From CAZHGD01 sp964531735 (GTDB lineage: Bacteria; Armatimonadota; UBA10988), in contig CAZHGD010000015.1 in NCBI GenBank assembly GCA_964531735.1, positions 5,386 to 69,385 on the forward strand: a stretch of 64,000 bases of DNA. The letters are read 5' to 3'. A model generated the notes under the pieces. The model was not told the origin of the DNA. It saw only the letters and a list, made by a program, of their open reading frames with translations, and did not search any database. Shown here in pieces: positions 49,270 to 59,200 of the stretch (the first letter of the stretch is position 1; every line of letters starts with the position of its first letter). A program made the position numbers and the translations under genes.

Positions 49270-50259
49270 TTACTCGACGATGGAGTTGAAGAACTCGACG
49301 ATGTCGCCGGGCTCGGCGGCCTCGTTGAACTTCATGGCCGTGCGCGGGTGCTGGTTCAACATGCCGGTCAGCAGATACGGCAGCGCGAAGCCCCAGCGCA
49401 GGTCCTGGCGCATCGGCTCGATGACGTCCTGCACGCAGCGCAGCAGCGGCCGCAGCTCGAACTTCGGGTTGTGCAGGAAGGCGATCAGCAACTCGCTCTG
49501 ACAGTTGCCCGCGCCGCGGCCGAGGCCGGCCAGCGTGGAGTCGAGCCGGTTGGCGCCGTGCACGATGCCCTCGATGGTGTTCGCAAACGCCAACTGCATG
49601 TTGTTGTGGGCGTGGATGCCCACTTCCTTGCCGGCGGCCGACGCGAACTTCAGGTACTTGCCAATCAGGTACTCGACCTGCTCGCTGTACAGTGACCCGA
49701 AGCTGTCGACCAAGTAGATCGTGCCGACCGGCGTGCTGGCCAGCAGTTCCAGCGCCTGATCCAGCTCGCGCTCGGGCACCGTCGACACGGCCATCAGGTT
49801 GACCGTGGTCTCGTAGCCCTTGTCGTGGGCGTCTTTGATCATGTCGATCGCGGTCGGGATCTGGTGGATGTAGGTGGCCACGCGGATGACGTCGAGCACG
49901 CTGTGGTCGAAGGGCAGGACATCCTCATGGTAGTCCGTCCGCTCGGCGTCACACATGACGGTCAGCTTGAGCGGCGTGGGGTTGTCGTCGACGATGCGGC
50001 GGATGTCGTCCTCGCGGCAGAACTTCCAGTCGCCGAAGCCGTCCGGCGCCAGGATGCGCTGCGAGGCCTTGTAGCCCATCTCCAGGTAGTCGATGCCGGC
50101 ACCGACACAGGCCTCGTAGACAGCTTTCACCAACCCGTCGTCGAACTGATGGTTGTTCATCAGTCCGCCATCGCGGATGGTGCAGTCCAGGACCTTGATC
50201 TCTTCTCGGTATCCCACCCAGGCTTTTCCGTACGAAGGCGTGCTCGAATCTGCTGCCAT
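49270..50259 (-). CDS. HMGL-like/MhpE-type aldolase
   Basis: 329 residues from ATG 50259, GGAG about eleven bases upstream; a GTG at 50286 could add nine. Pyruvate-carboxyltransferase TIM barrel: LDCTIRDGGLMNN with the D-x-R-DGG metal/catalytic motif, GAGIDYLEMGYKAS, TPVGTIYLVDSFGSLY, EVGIHAHNNMQLAFAN with the HxH metal histidines, and STLAGLGRGAGNCQSELL. The family includes 4-hydroxy-2-oxovalerate aldolase, citramalate and HMG-CoA lyase. No acetaldehyde dehydrogenase partner is present, so it is probably not MhpE itself. It has an own extended -10 promoter. Confidence 0.75.
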   Translation of the reverse strand: MAADSSTPSYGKAWVGYREEIKVLDCTIRDGGLMNNHQFDDGLVKAVYEACVGAGIDYLEMGYKASQRILAPDGFGDWKFCREDDIRRIVDDNPTPLKLTVMCDAERTDYHEDVLPFDHSVLDVIRVATYIHQIPTAIDMIKDAHDKGYETTVNLMAVSTVPERELDQALELLASTPVGTIYLVDSFGSLYSEQVEYLIGKYLKFASAAGKEVGIHAHNNMQLAFANTIEGIVHGANRLDSTLAGLGRGAGNCQSELLIAFLHNPKFELRPLLRCVQDVIEPMRQDLRWGFALPYLLTGMLNQHPRTAMKFNEAAEPGDIVEFFNSIVE

Positions 50260-50402
50260 GGCGCTGTCGCTCTCCGTCTTCGGCACTGCGGCGACAGGCC
50301 GAGCCTGCCGCCGGACGACTCCCTGGACCCTCCTGGTCCATCCCGCCCGGGTGGCCGACCCACCCGTGACCGCGGCCTCACCGTAGCGACACCGCCGCCC
50401 GT

Positions 50403-50411
50403 ATTATGCCA
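50403..50411 (-). promoter_or_regulatory. Extended -10 element of the HMGL-like gene
   Basis: On the minus strand TGGCATAAT (50411-50403) is an extended -10; the -35 region has no good hexamer. It is the most AT-rich spot in the 220-base gap 50260-50479, which otherwise shows nothing I can name. Confidence 0.4.
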
Positions 50412-50467
50412 CGACGCACCAAGCGCGCCAGTGTTCGACCGTTTCCTGACGTCTCCGTTGCACTTCT

Positions 50468-50484
50468 GTTGAGCAGCGCTCAAC
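50468..50484 (-). terminator. Short hairpin at the end of the SGNH operon
   Basis: GTTGAGC and GCTCAAC form a perfect seven-bp stem with an AGC loop, overlapping the stop of the SGNH gene. No T-run follows on the minus strand, so a terminator role is only possible. Confidence 0.35.
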
Positions 50485-51898
50485 TCTTGGCGGACAAGGG
50501 CGGCCGGTAGACCCGCAACGCCGCCACCGTCGGCACCTGCGCCGCCCGGGCCACCAGCTCGAGCGTGTGGCGACCGGGGCGCAGGCCCTTGGCCAGCGTC
50601 GTGGCCGTCTCGACACCTCTGACCTGCACTTCGGGGTGATTGTACAACTCGGTGTACTGCGGCACGGCCTGCCACTTCACCGCGTAGCCGTCCGGCAACG
50701 GCACCTTGCCATACTCGCGCGAGCGCCAGATGAACCAGTCGCCCGGCTCGATCACGACCCGGCCCGACTGGCTGACGAACCGCTCTTTGTTGGTGCCCAC
50801 ACCGTCGGCGCCGGTCACCGAACCGACCACCTCGAACTTGAACGACTTCAGGTCGTCGCTCGCCTCGAAGATGCGCGCCGACCAGTCCTCCGGCACCAAC
50901 GGCGCCGCCGAGCCGATGAGCAGGATGCTCGGCCACCACACCTTCGGGTAGGCCGAGTTCCGCGTGAACACGGTCAGCTCCGGCACCGCGGACGGCTTGA
51001 GGCCATCGACCAGGACCTGCGTCGGCGCGCCGGCCACCGGCCCCGCGCCGGCGATCAGGTCCACGCGGTTGCCGTCGAACTCCAGGCGCAGGCGGCCATC
51101 CTGCCAGTTCACCTCACGCCCGACGGTGTAGGTCCGCACCAGGTCGCGCCAAGCGGCGTCGCTCTGCTGCGGCCGGTAGCGCAGGTGCTGCTTGACCAGC
51201 TCGGCCATCAGGTAGCAGCCGTGGTCGTTGAGGTGGACGGAGTCGCGAAGCAGGTCCTTGGCCTTGAGGTGGTTGGCGCGCAGGTAGCGCTTCCACTCGC
51301 TGCGCTGGTCGCACAGCTCGGCGCCGTACTGGCGCGCAGTCTGCGGCAGGAAGGCGTAGTTGAACCAGGCACTCCCCTGCTTGGCGGTCAGCTTGGCCGG
51401 GTCGCACTCTTCGTCGAGGTCCTCGTCCTTGGTGATGTGGTCGGTCTGGATGAGGATCTCGGCCGTCGTCCGTTCGCGCGTGCGCCGGATGATCTTCTCG
51501 TAGTCCTCGTGGCCGCCATACACGTGGAAGACCATCAGGTCGGGGTAGAACGGATAGAGGTCCGGCTCGGCGGTCTTGTGCAGCAACTGCGAGCCGAAGC
51601 CGCCGATGGACCGGTTCTCGACGATCAGGTTGGCGTCGGGCCAGGTCGCTCGCAGGAAGCTCGCCACCTGGTGCGACCAGGCCTGGCTGGTGATGGACTG
51701 GCCGTAGAACAGCACCCGCACCGTGTTGCGGCGCTCGGGGGTGCTGGTGGCCAGCAAAGTCATGGTCCGCTGAAGGCCGGCACCGAACTCGGCATCGTTC
51801 AACGGCGCGGCCGGCACCGGCCACTTCGAGGCCTCGGCGGCTGGCGCCACCACCGCCCCGAGCAGCAGGCCAGCCACAGCAATCCGGACAGGTCCCAT
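50480..51898 (-). CDS. Secreted SGNH/GDSL hydrolase, tandem copy A
   Basis: 472 residues from ATG 51898 with GGAG six bases upstream. Signal peptide (about 1-25). SGNH blocks: VRVLFYGQSIT (nucleophile Ser), NRSIGGFGS (oxyanion Gly), and DSVHLNDHG (Asp-His) at about 235. The C-terminal half (about 255-472) is a beta-rich region (EVNWQDGRLRLEFDGNRVDLI, FKFEVVGSVTGADGVG, HTLELVARAAQ) that may bind carbohydrate. Such enzymes usually deacetylate polysaccharides. It shares long identical stretches with the next gene, which shows tandem duplication. It is last in a minus-strand run. Confidence 0.78.
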   Translation of the reverse strand: MGPVRIAVAGLLLGAVVAPAAEASKWPVPAAPLNDAEFGAGLQRTMTLLATSTPERRNTVRVLFYGQSITSQAWSHQVASFLRATWPDANLIVENRSIGGFGSQLLHKTAEPDLYPFYPDLMVFHVYGGHEDYEKIIRRTRERTTAEILIQTDHITKDEDLDEECDPAKLTAKQGSAWFNYAFLPQTARQYGAELCDQRSEWKRYLRANHLKAKDLLRDSVHLNDHGCYLMAELVKQHLRYRPQQSDAAWRDLVRTYTVGREVNWQDGRLRLEFDGNRVDLIAGAGPVAGAPTQVLVDGLKPSAVPELTVFTRNSAYPKVWWPSILLIGSAAPLVPEDWSARIFEASDDLKSFKFEVVGSVTGADGVGTNKERFVSQSGRVVIEPGDWFIWRSREYGKVPLPDGYAVKWQAVPQYTELYNHPEVQVRGVETATTLAKGLRPGRHTLELVARAAQVPTVAALRVYRPPLSAKS

Positions 51899-51946
51899 CG
51901 TCATCTCCACGCCCTCGACCCGGCGGCCCTCAGGCGTAGCCGGGCC

Positions 51947-53401
51947 CTAGTCTCCTCCGGCCAGTGCCGGCCGATAGACCCGTAGCGCTGCCAGCGCCGG
52001 CACGGTGCCGGCCGCAGCCACGAGCTCGAGCTGGTGCTGGCCGTTGCTGAGCCCGCTCGCGAGGCAGACGGTGGTCTCGACGGCGGCGTCCTTGGCCGGC
52101 GTCAGATTGAGCTGGTCGACCGAGCGCTGGGTGGTCTTCCACTTGACCGTGAAGTTCGCCGGCATCGGCGTCTTCGAGTAGGAGCGCGGGAACGTCACGA
52201 ACCAGTCGGCCGGATCGATCACCACTCGGCCCGACTTGCTCACGAACCGCTCCTTGTTGCTCCCGATGCCGTCGGGCCCGGTCACCGAGCCGGTCACTTC
52301 GAACTTGAAGCTCTTCATGTCGTCGCTGTTGTCGAACAGCCGCGCGCTCCACTCCTCCGCGATCGGCACGGCGTCGAAGCCGATCTTCATAATGGTGGGG
52401 AACCACACCTTCGGCCACGGCGTGGTGCGCCCGTGGATGGTCAGCCCCGGTATGGTCGACGGCTTGCGGCCGTCGATCAGCACTTCGGCCGGTGCCACCA
52501 CCGCGGCCGCGGCGCCGCTGGTGGCCACCGCGTCGACCCGGTGGCCCTCGAACGCCAGCGTCAGGCGGCCGTCCTGCCAGCGCACGTCCTGACCCACGCG
52601 CAGTGTGCGCGTCAGCCCGCGCCAGGCGGCGTCGCTCTGTTGCGGCCGGTGGCGCAGGTGCTGCTTCACCAACTCGGCCATCAGATAGCAGCCGTGCGCG
52701 TTCAGGTGGACGCTATCGGCCAGCAGGTCCTTCACCTTCAGGCTGTTGGCCCTCAGGTAGCGCTTCCACTCACTGCGCTGGTCGCACAGCTCCGCGCCGT
52801 ACCGGCGCGCCACCTGCGGCAGGAAGACGGCGTTCCACGGCGCCGTGCGGCCGCTGTTCAGCTTGGCCAGGTCCAGGCCGACACTGAGCTTGGCCGGATC
52901 GGCCTCTTCGCTGAGCTGGTCGTCCTTGATCACGTGGTCGGTCTGGATGATCACCTCGGCACTGGTGCGCGCGCGGGCCCGGGCGATGATCTGCTCGTAC
53001 GGCACCGCGTCACCGTAGACGTGGAAGATCATCAGGTCGGGACAGAACGGGTACAGATCCGCCTCGGCGGTCTTGACCAGCGCCGGCGAGCCGAACCCGC
53101 CGATGGAGCGGTTCTCGATGATCAGGTTGGCGTTGGGCCAGGTCTTCTTCAGGTAGTCTGCGACTTGGCCAGTCCACGCCTGACCGGTGATGGACTGGCC
53201 GTAGAACAGCACCCGCACCGTGTGGCGCTGCTGCGGCGTGCTGGTGGCCAGCAACGTCATGGTGCGCTGGATGCCCGCGCCGAACTCCGCGTCGTTCAGC
53301 GGCGCCGCCGGCGCCGGGTACTTCGGTGCGTCGGCCGCCCGCGCCACCGCCGTGTAGCACACCAACCCGGCCAACAGAGCGCACCAACCGCGCCTCGACA
53401 T
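51947..53401 (-). CDS. Secreted SGNH/GDSL hydrolase, tandem copy B
   Basis: 484 residues; GGAGGG precedes ATG 53401. Signal peptide (about 1-22, ARAADAP). VLFYGQSITGQAW, NRSIGGFGSP and DSVHLNAHGCYLMAEL carry the Ser, Gly and Asp-His positions. The start APLNDAEFGAG and the middle DQRSEWKRYLRAN are identical or nearly so to copy A; the C-terminal part diverges more (KWKTTQRSVDQLNL, CLASGLSNGQHQL). It starts five bases after the stop of the GH-like gene upstream, so these are one transcript. Divergence in the C-terminal domain suggests different glycan targets. Confidence 0.78.
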   Translation of the reverse strand: MSRRGWCALLAGLVCYTAVARAADAPKYPAPAAPLNDAEFGAGIQRTMTLLATSTPQQRHTVRVLFYGQSITGQAWTGQVADYLKKTWPNANLIIENRSIGGFGSPALVKTAEADLYPFCPDLMIFHVYGDAVPYEQIIARARARTSAEVIIQTDHVIKDDQLSEEADPAKLSVGLDLAKLNSGRTAPWNAVFLPQVARRYGAELCDQRSEWKRYLRANSLKVKDLLADSVHLNAHGCYLMAELVKQHLRHRPQQSDAAWRGLTRTLRVGQDVRWQDGRLTLAFEGHRVDAVATSGAAAAVVAPAEVLIDGRKPSTIPGLTIHGRTTPWPKVWFPTIMKIGFDAVPIAEEWSARLFDNSDDMKSFKFEVTGSVTGPDGIGSNKERFVSKSGRVVIDPADWFVTFPRSYSKTPMPANFTVKWKTTQRSVDQLNLTPAKDAAVETTVCLASGLSNGQHQLELVAAAGTVPALAALRVYRPALAGGD

Positions 53402-53405
53402 CGTT

Positions 53406-56204
53406 CTACCCTCCGGTCCGTTTGCCACCGAACGCCTCGCCACGGACGAACAGCGTCACCTTGGCTCGCGCCGTGCCTTGTGCCGTCAGTTGCACCTCGT
53501 TCGCGCCGGCGGCCAACGGCACCTGGCCGCCGCCCGCCGTCACGCGCTGGAGTTCCTGGCCTTGCGGACCATAGACCGTGGCCTGCCCGCCGACCAACTC
53601 CAGGTACTGCCCACTGGCCAGCTCGACCGGCAGCCGGACGGCCTGCTGGTTGATCGTCACCGTCGGCTGGACCAGGCGGCCGGCCGGCGCGGTCAGGCCG
53701 CGTAGCGGCGAGAGGAACAGCTCCACCGGCTGGCCCGGCGGCAGGTTGTTCAGGTACAGATTGAGCGTCTCCACTTGGTCGTAGCGGATGTTCTCGCGGT
53801 AGATGGCGTAGCCGCCGTGGTACGGCCAGGTGTAGTCCGTGTACCGCGCCGCCTCAGGCTCCACCAGTTCCACGTAGCGCCAGCCGGCAAAGTCGATCAC
53901 CACGTAGTGATCGTTCAGCCCGTGCGACAAGTGTGGCGGGCTGGAGCGCTGGATGTTCAGCACCTCGCCCTGGCCGTCGCCATGCACCCACAGGCCCATG
54001 GCCGGCGTCTTGCTCACGTTGAGCGGCGGCGCGAACGTCTTGGCGAAGCGCACCCAACTGCCGGCGCGCTGGGCGCGGGTGTTCAGGGCCGTCAGCCGGC
54101 CGCTGGTCTGGCCCACCTTGACCTGGGCGGCGGAGCTCTCCAGCTTGGCCTGCACGCCGGCCGCCGAGGCTGGCTTGGCGAACTCGCCCCCACGGGCGAA
54201 GTCGGCCAGGACCGGGTTGTCGGCGGCCTCGTAGGCGCCGGCGCTGAGGAGGGCCTCCAAGCGCAGTTCGACTGGTTGCGCGGCGTACTCGTTGGTCACC
54301 GTCCAGCGGCAGGCGGCCGCATCGGCGGTGGATGCGCTATGGCCAGACGCCTTGACCGGCCGGAACTGCCACTCGCCGCCGGCGGCCCGCTCGAGGTGGA
54401 AGCGCGTGCCTGGCTGCCGCAGCCGGGCGCGCACCTCGTCGTTGAAGTAACCGCCGCGGCGCAGCTCTTCATACTGGCGCACGATGGCGGCCAGCCGCGG
54501 CAGCGCCGCCACCTTCGGCGCGGTCGACGGGTCGATGCCCATGATCGACAGGCCGCAGTTGTGGCCCAGCGCCTTGGCGCACAGATACTCGATGTCGTCG
54601 GCGAAGGTCGGCTCGCCCTGCGGCGGGTTCCAGGTCTTGAACGCCCACCAGCCCAGGTGCGCCGGCAGGTACATGCGCTCGCAGGTGGCGTTGCTCTGGC
54701 AGTGACTGTCGATGAACGGCTGATGCCCGCGCGTCGGATGGTCCCAGGCGCCCAGACGCGAGCGGATGAACCACAGATGGTGGTGGAACGTGCTCATCTC
54801 GAACAGCGCCGGCTTCTGCAGCCGCTTGGCAATCTCCCAGGCGAACTTGCCCCCGTAGTGCCAGCCCCACTCCGCCCCGGCAATGGCGTCCTCGCCGTCC
54901 AGAGCGTCGAGGTAGATCATGTCGAAGCCGGCCTGGTTGTAGAACTCGGCGGTCTTGGCGGCCACCTCGGCCAACAGCGTCGAGTCGCCATCGGGCAGGA
55001 AGCGCCCGAACACCTCGCGCAGGTGGTGGACCTTCGCGCCGGCGGCGTGCGGCGCCGCCTTGGTGCCGCACGCGCCGCGCTGGCAACCGGTGAACTGGTA
55101 CGGCGGCGCCTGCGAGACGCTGGTGTAGACGATCAGCTCATCGTCGATCTGCACCGTGGCGCTGTTGCGCTGGAAGAAGCCGGTGATCGCCGACATGCCC
55201 TGCGTGCTCTCAACCACGCCGACCTGGTTGGCCGCGGCGTCCAGTGGCGCCGCCAAGGTCAGGACGCGGTCCTTGCCCAGCCGCGGATCGGGCGTCGGCG
55301 TGACCCACGGGCAGTTCTTGTCGATGAAGAACGCGTAGGTGTGCAGCCCGGCCAGGATGCCCGCGGCGTGCAGCCGGTCGAGCACGGCTTTGACGCTGGC
55401 CACGCCGTTCGGATACAGCTTCGGGTTCGGCCGGCAGTCGCCGAAACGGAACGAACTGCCGCCGTGGAAGTCGATCTGCGTGATGCCGAGCGACCGCGCG
55501 ACCTCGATCCACTGGTCGACCGTGGTCTCGGTCAGGTCGGTGAAGTTGAACAGGTACGAGCCGTAGTTGTCCGGGTTGTCCATCGCCCACGGCCCGCCGA
55601 CCTGCGTGCGCGGCAGCTCGTCGGCGGCCGCGACCACCTCTTTGAGCACCGCCCGCAACTCCGACCGCGGGCACGCGATGAGGGCCACCTTGGCGCCCAC
55701 CAGACCGGTGCGCGGGTAGGCGAACGCGCGGAGCGGCCCACCCAGGCCAGGCAGTTCGCGCACGCGTGTCTGCAGGTTCAGCGCCAAGGCGCAGGTGGCC
55801 ATGGCGTCGTCGCCGGCCGCGGCGGGCTTGACCGGGATGTCGACGAAGGTCAGCTCCTGGACCTCGGGGCCGCTGACCTGTGTCAGCTCCCAGACGAACC
55901 AGCGCTTGGCCGCGGTGACCTTGATGCTCGCGGCCACGCCGCTGTCGCCGAACGACAAACGCAGCGTGCCGCCGGCCCACTGCGCGGCCGTGGCCGGGTG
56001 AGTCTTGCCAGCCAGCTTCGCCGCCGCCACCGGCTTGCCCGGCGCGGCGACGTCAGCGCCGTTGCGCCGGTCGGTCAGACCCACCACCCGAGCGCCGGCG
56101 TCCACGTCCAGACGGGCGGACTCGTTCTGGACCGTCATAACACGCTCCTGAGCACCAATGCACGAGACCGACAGAACCGCGAGCGGAAGCCACCACTGAG
56201 TCAC
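53406..56204 (-). CDS. Secreted TIM-barrel glycosidase-like protein (GH-D/GH31-36-like)
   Basis: 932 residues from GTG 56204, with CCGGAGG about seven bases upstream. Signal peptide 1 to about 20 (LPLAVLSVSCIGAQE). An N-terminal super-sandwich (about 22-180: ARLDVDAGARVVGLTDRRNG) precedes the barrel (about 195-610) with ITQIDFHGGSSF, VLDRLHAAGILAGLHTY, GFDMIYLDALDGED and ALFEMSTFHHHLWF. Carboxylates near DALDGED are candidate catalytic residues but I cannot fix them. A long beta-rich C-terminus (about 640-932) follows. Clan-D-like alpha-glycosidases use this layout. No exact family is recognised. It is the second gene of the SGNH-GH run. Confidence 0.6.
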   Translation of the reverse strand: MTQWWLPLAVLSVSCIGAQERVMTVQNESARLDVDAGARVVGLTDRRNGADVAAPGKPVAAAKLAGKTHPATAAQWAGGTLRLSFGDSGVAASIKVTAAKRWFVWELTQVSGPEVQELTFVDIPVKPAAAGDDAMATCALALNLQTRVRELPGLGGPLRAFAYPRTGLVGAKVALIACPRSELRAVLKEVVAAADELPRTQVGGPWAMDNPDNYGSYLFNFTDLTETTVDQWIEVARSLGITQIDFHGGSSFRFGDCRPNPKLYPNGVASVKAVLDRLHAAGILAGLHTYAFFIDKNCPWVTPTPDPRLGKDRVLTLAAPLDAAANQVGVVESTQGMSAITGFFQRNSATVQIDDELIVYTSVSQAPPYQFTGCQRGACGTKAAPHAAGAKVHHLREVFGRFLPDGDSTLLAEVAAKTAEFYNQAGFDMIYLDALDGEDAIAGAEWGWHYGGKFAWEIAKRLQKPALFEMSTFHHHLWFIRSRLGAWDHPTRGHQPFIDSHCQSNATCERMYLPAHLGWWAFKTWNPPQGEPTFADDIEYLCAKALGHNCGLSIMGIDPSTAPKVAALPRLAAIVRQYEELRRGGYFNDEVRARLRQPGTRFHLERAAGGEWQFRPVKASGHSASTADAAACRWTVTNEYAAQPVELRLEALLSAGAYEAADNPVLADFARGGEFAKPASAAGVQAKLESSAAQVKVGQTSGRLTALNTRAQRAGSWVRFAKTFAPPLNVSKTPAMGLWVHGDGQGEVLNIQRSSPPHLSHGLNDHYVVIDFAGWRYVELVEPEAARYTDYTWPYHGGYAIYRENIRYDQVETLNLYLNNLPPGQPVELFLSPLRGLTAPAGRLVQPTVTINQQAVRLPVELASGQYLELVGGQATVYGPQGQELQRVTAGGGQVPLAAGANEVQLTAQGTARAKVTLFVRGEAFGGKRTGG

Positions 56205-56282
56205 GGCCAATCCTCCGGTGCGAGCCCTGGCTGCTTGGCCGCAACCAGGCGGCCTCCTCTGCCGGCGGCCAACCCGCCGCGC

Positions 56283-59200
56283 TCAGAAGATCTGGAACGT
56301 GCTGTTGGCCACCAGCGCCGCCTCGAGACCGTCGCCGCGCAGCCGCATCCGGATCCGGCCATTCCAGTTCGCCGGCGCAAACTGGCTCAGGTCGAGATCG
56401 AACCGGCTCTCGGCGCCCGGCTTGACCCACTGGCCGAGGTCACGCTCGACCAACTGGTACTTCCCGTCGGGCAGTTGGTAGTTGATCATCAGCACGGCCA
56501 CCTGCGACGCAGCGGTGCGCCGCACCTGCCAGGTGATGACCTTGAACCCGGCGCCTTCCAGGCAGCCGTTCGGCGGAAAGACGATGCGTCCGTCCTGCAG
56601 GCGGGCGCCGTCCTCGAAGCGCTTCACCGCGGCGCCTTGGAAGGCTACCGAGCCGTCGGCGTGCTGCACGGTGGGCAAGACCGAGAACGCCTTGGGGTCG
56701 CGGGCGCCGGCCGGACCGTTACCGACGACCTCGACCGTCAGACCCGCGCCGAGCCCGCACGACTCCAGCACCGGCCCGAACAGCACCTGGCCGTCCCACT
56801 CGGCCGGCGCCCAGCGACCCAGGTCGAGTGCCAGCTCCTTGGTCTCGCCCGGCTTGAGCAGACTGGTCAGGTCGACGAACCAGGGCTGCTTCGGCGCCGC
56901 CTTGGTGGCCGTGTAGAGCCCCCACCAGGGCCGGCTGTTGGTCAGGGCCTCGGCCTGACACGGCGCCAGGGCGAAGCGCACGCGGCTGGTGTAGCCGGCG
57001 GCGGTGTGGTAGTCGGCGGTCAGCCCGACGAAGCCCGCCGGGGTCTTGTAGAACCGCCCGTAGAGCGGCCGTGCGAGGGTCAGTCGCAGGTTGACGCGCC
57101 CTGGGTTGCTGGCCTCGACGCCGGCAGCGGCGAAGCCGTAGACCTTCTCGTCGCCCATCTGCGCCGACAGCCGCAGCCGGTCGGCGAGCGCCTCGGCGCT
57201 GGCGGCGTCGGCCAGGTTGTGCTCGCAGTCCAGCGTCAGCAGGCGCTGCACGGCCAGCCCGGCCACGGTGCGGCCGACCGGCGTCTCACGGTGGTTGACC
57301 GTCTCGGGTGCCGAGCGCTCCGGCACATACTCAGTCGAGCGCGCGTCGGCCGGCAGGCGGAACGCATAGCGCCGCTGCGCCAGGGCCGCCGGCTCCGGCT
57401 GGTCGGCCGGTAGCGTCTGCACCGTGGCCCCGGCCGGCGGCGGCAGCAGGAGTTGCGTCGGCCGCCCGTTGACCGCGTGGGCCAGGGCCGGCGCCTGCGT
57501 CAGCAGCACCAGACCGATCCGCTGGGGCTCCAACGTCAACTTGACCTCGACGCGCCCGTCGCGGGCCGTCAACGTACCGAGGCGGGTGGCCTTGAACATG
57601 CGGTGCGGCGCCTGGCCGGTCCGGCGGTACCAGTCGTTGGCGCCGGCCTCGTTCAGCGCCACCTCGGCCACCGCCGACGACACCGGCCGCGGCTCGAACA
57701 GCCAGGCGCTGATCGGCCTGGTCGCGTCGAGTCCGAGCGGCCCCACGGCGCAGGAGGCGGTCACCTGGCCGGCCACCTTGGCGTGCTGATAGACGTTCAG
57801 CATCGCGCCGCCGGGCAACGATAGCGCGTAGGCTTCCGCTTCGGTGCGCTCCTGCCACCAACACGGCCGCGCGTCGGCTGCGGGCACCAGCCGCATGGCC
57901 GCCAGTTCCTCGGCCGCCGCAGCCCAAGGCCAGCGCTGCCCGGAACTGGTACCGCCGAAGTCGCCGGCCTTGAGACCCAGCAGCAGGCAGTAGTTGGCAT
58001 ACTCGTCCAGGTTGTCGGCGGTCCAGTAGAGCGGCACGGTCCATTTCGACGCCGGCTGGTACAGCTTGACCAGCAGCAGGCGGTCGGCCATGGCGCGCCA
58101 GTCGCGCACCTTGACGAAGCCCAGGCCCTCGAAGTAGCCGCAGTCGGCCTGCTGTGCGTAGAGCTGTGGCGTGCCGTTGAAGAACGTCGCCCCGGCCCGG
58201 TTCGACCGCGCGGCCTCGCGAATGCCGCGGTAGAAGTCGGCCCAGTCGTAGTCCTGCGCGCCGCTGTGCGTGGTCCAGTCGAACCGGGTCACGCCGCCCT
58301 GCCCGGTGTCCATGTAGATGAAGTCGAAGTCGTAGCGCTTGACCATACCGCGGAACTGCGCCAGGTTGTGCTCGCGGCAGGCCGGCGTCAGGTGCTGCGA
58401 GTAGACCTTCTCGTCACCCCACCCCGAAGCGGCGAACAGCGGCTGCCCGGCGCCGTCGTGGACCGTCCACTCGGGCCGCTCGCGATAGACCGGGTCGGCC
58501 GGGCCGAACGCCCATTGCCAGGTGATCGGCCCGACCTTGATGCGGTCGGAGATGGCGTGCAGGTCGTCCACCAGGCGGCGCAGCCGCGCCGGCGTGACCT
58601 CCAGCCCATCGGCGTTGACCAGGGGGTCGGCCAAGTAGCGGCGCGTGTTGCAGAACACGTCACCGATCATCACCATCAGGATGCCGCCGTCCAGCGCCTC
58701 GACGGCCTGCTTGAACCGGGCCACGTTGAAGCTGCCGGCGCCCCAGCTCCAGCCCATGATGCGGCGCACGTCACGCAGCCACGCCGGCGAGTCGAAGGCG
58801 TACTCGGCGCGCACCTCGGGCAGCGCCAGGTAGGCCTGGTGGAAGCGCAGGTGGTCACCGTCGAACAGGTGCCAGCGGCAGGTGGCCGCCAGCGTCGGGC
58901 CACCGGCGCTGAGCCACTTGGCCGCCACCGCCACGCGCCAGCCCTGCGGGCCGTAGACCAGCCCCGGCTCGTAGGCGTAGCTCGACAGCGGGTGGACGTA
59001 GCGGTCATCCACCTGGAACCGGTACTGCGCCAGACCGCGCTGCTGCTGCGGGTTGCAGAAGATGGCCCAGTGGTGGTCGGCCACGGCGTGCGAATCCCGC
59101 ATCGGTCGCTCGGCCGTGAGGTCCTTGGCGAACAGGTACGGGTAGTCCAGCGGATGCCGCGAGGGATCGTTGAGGTAGCCGTCGCGCCAGAACCCCAGTG

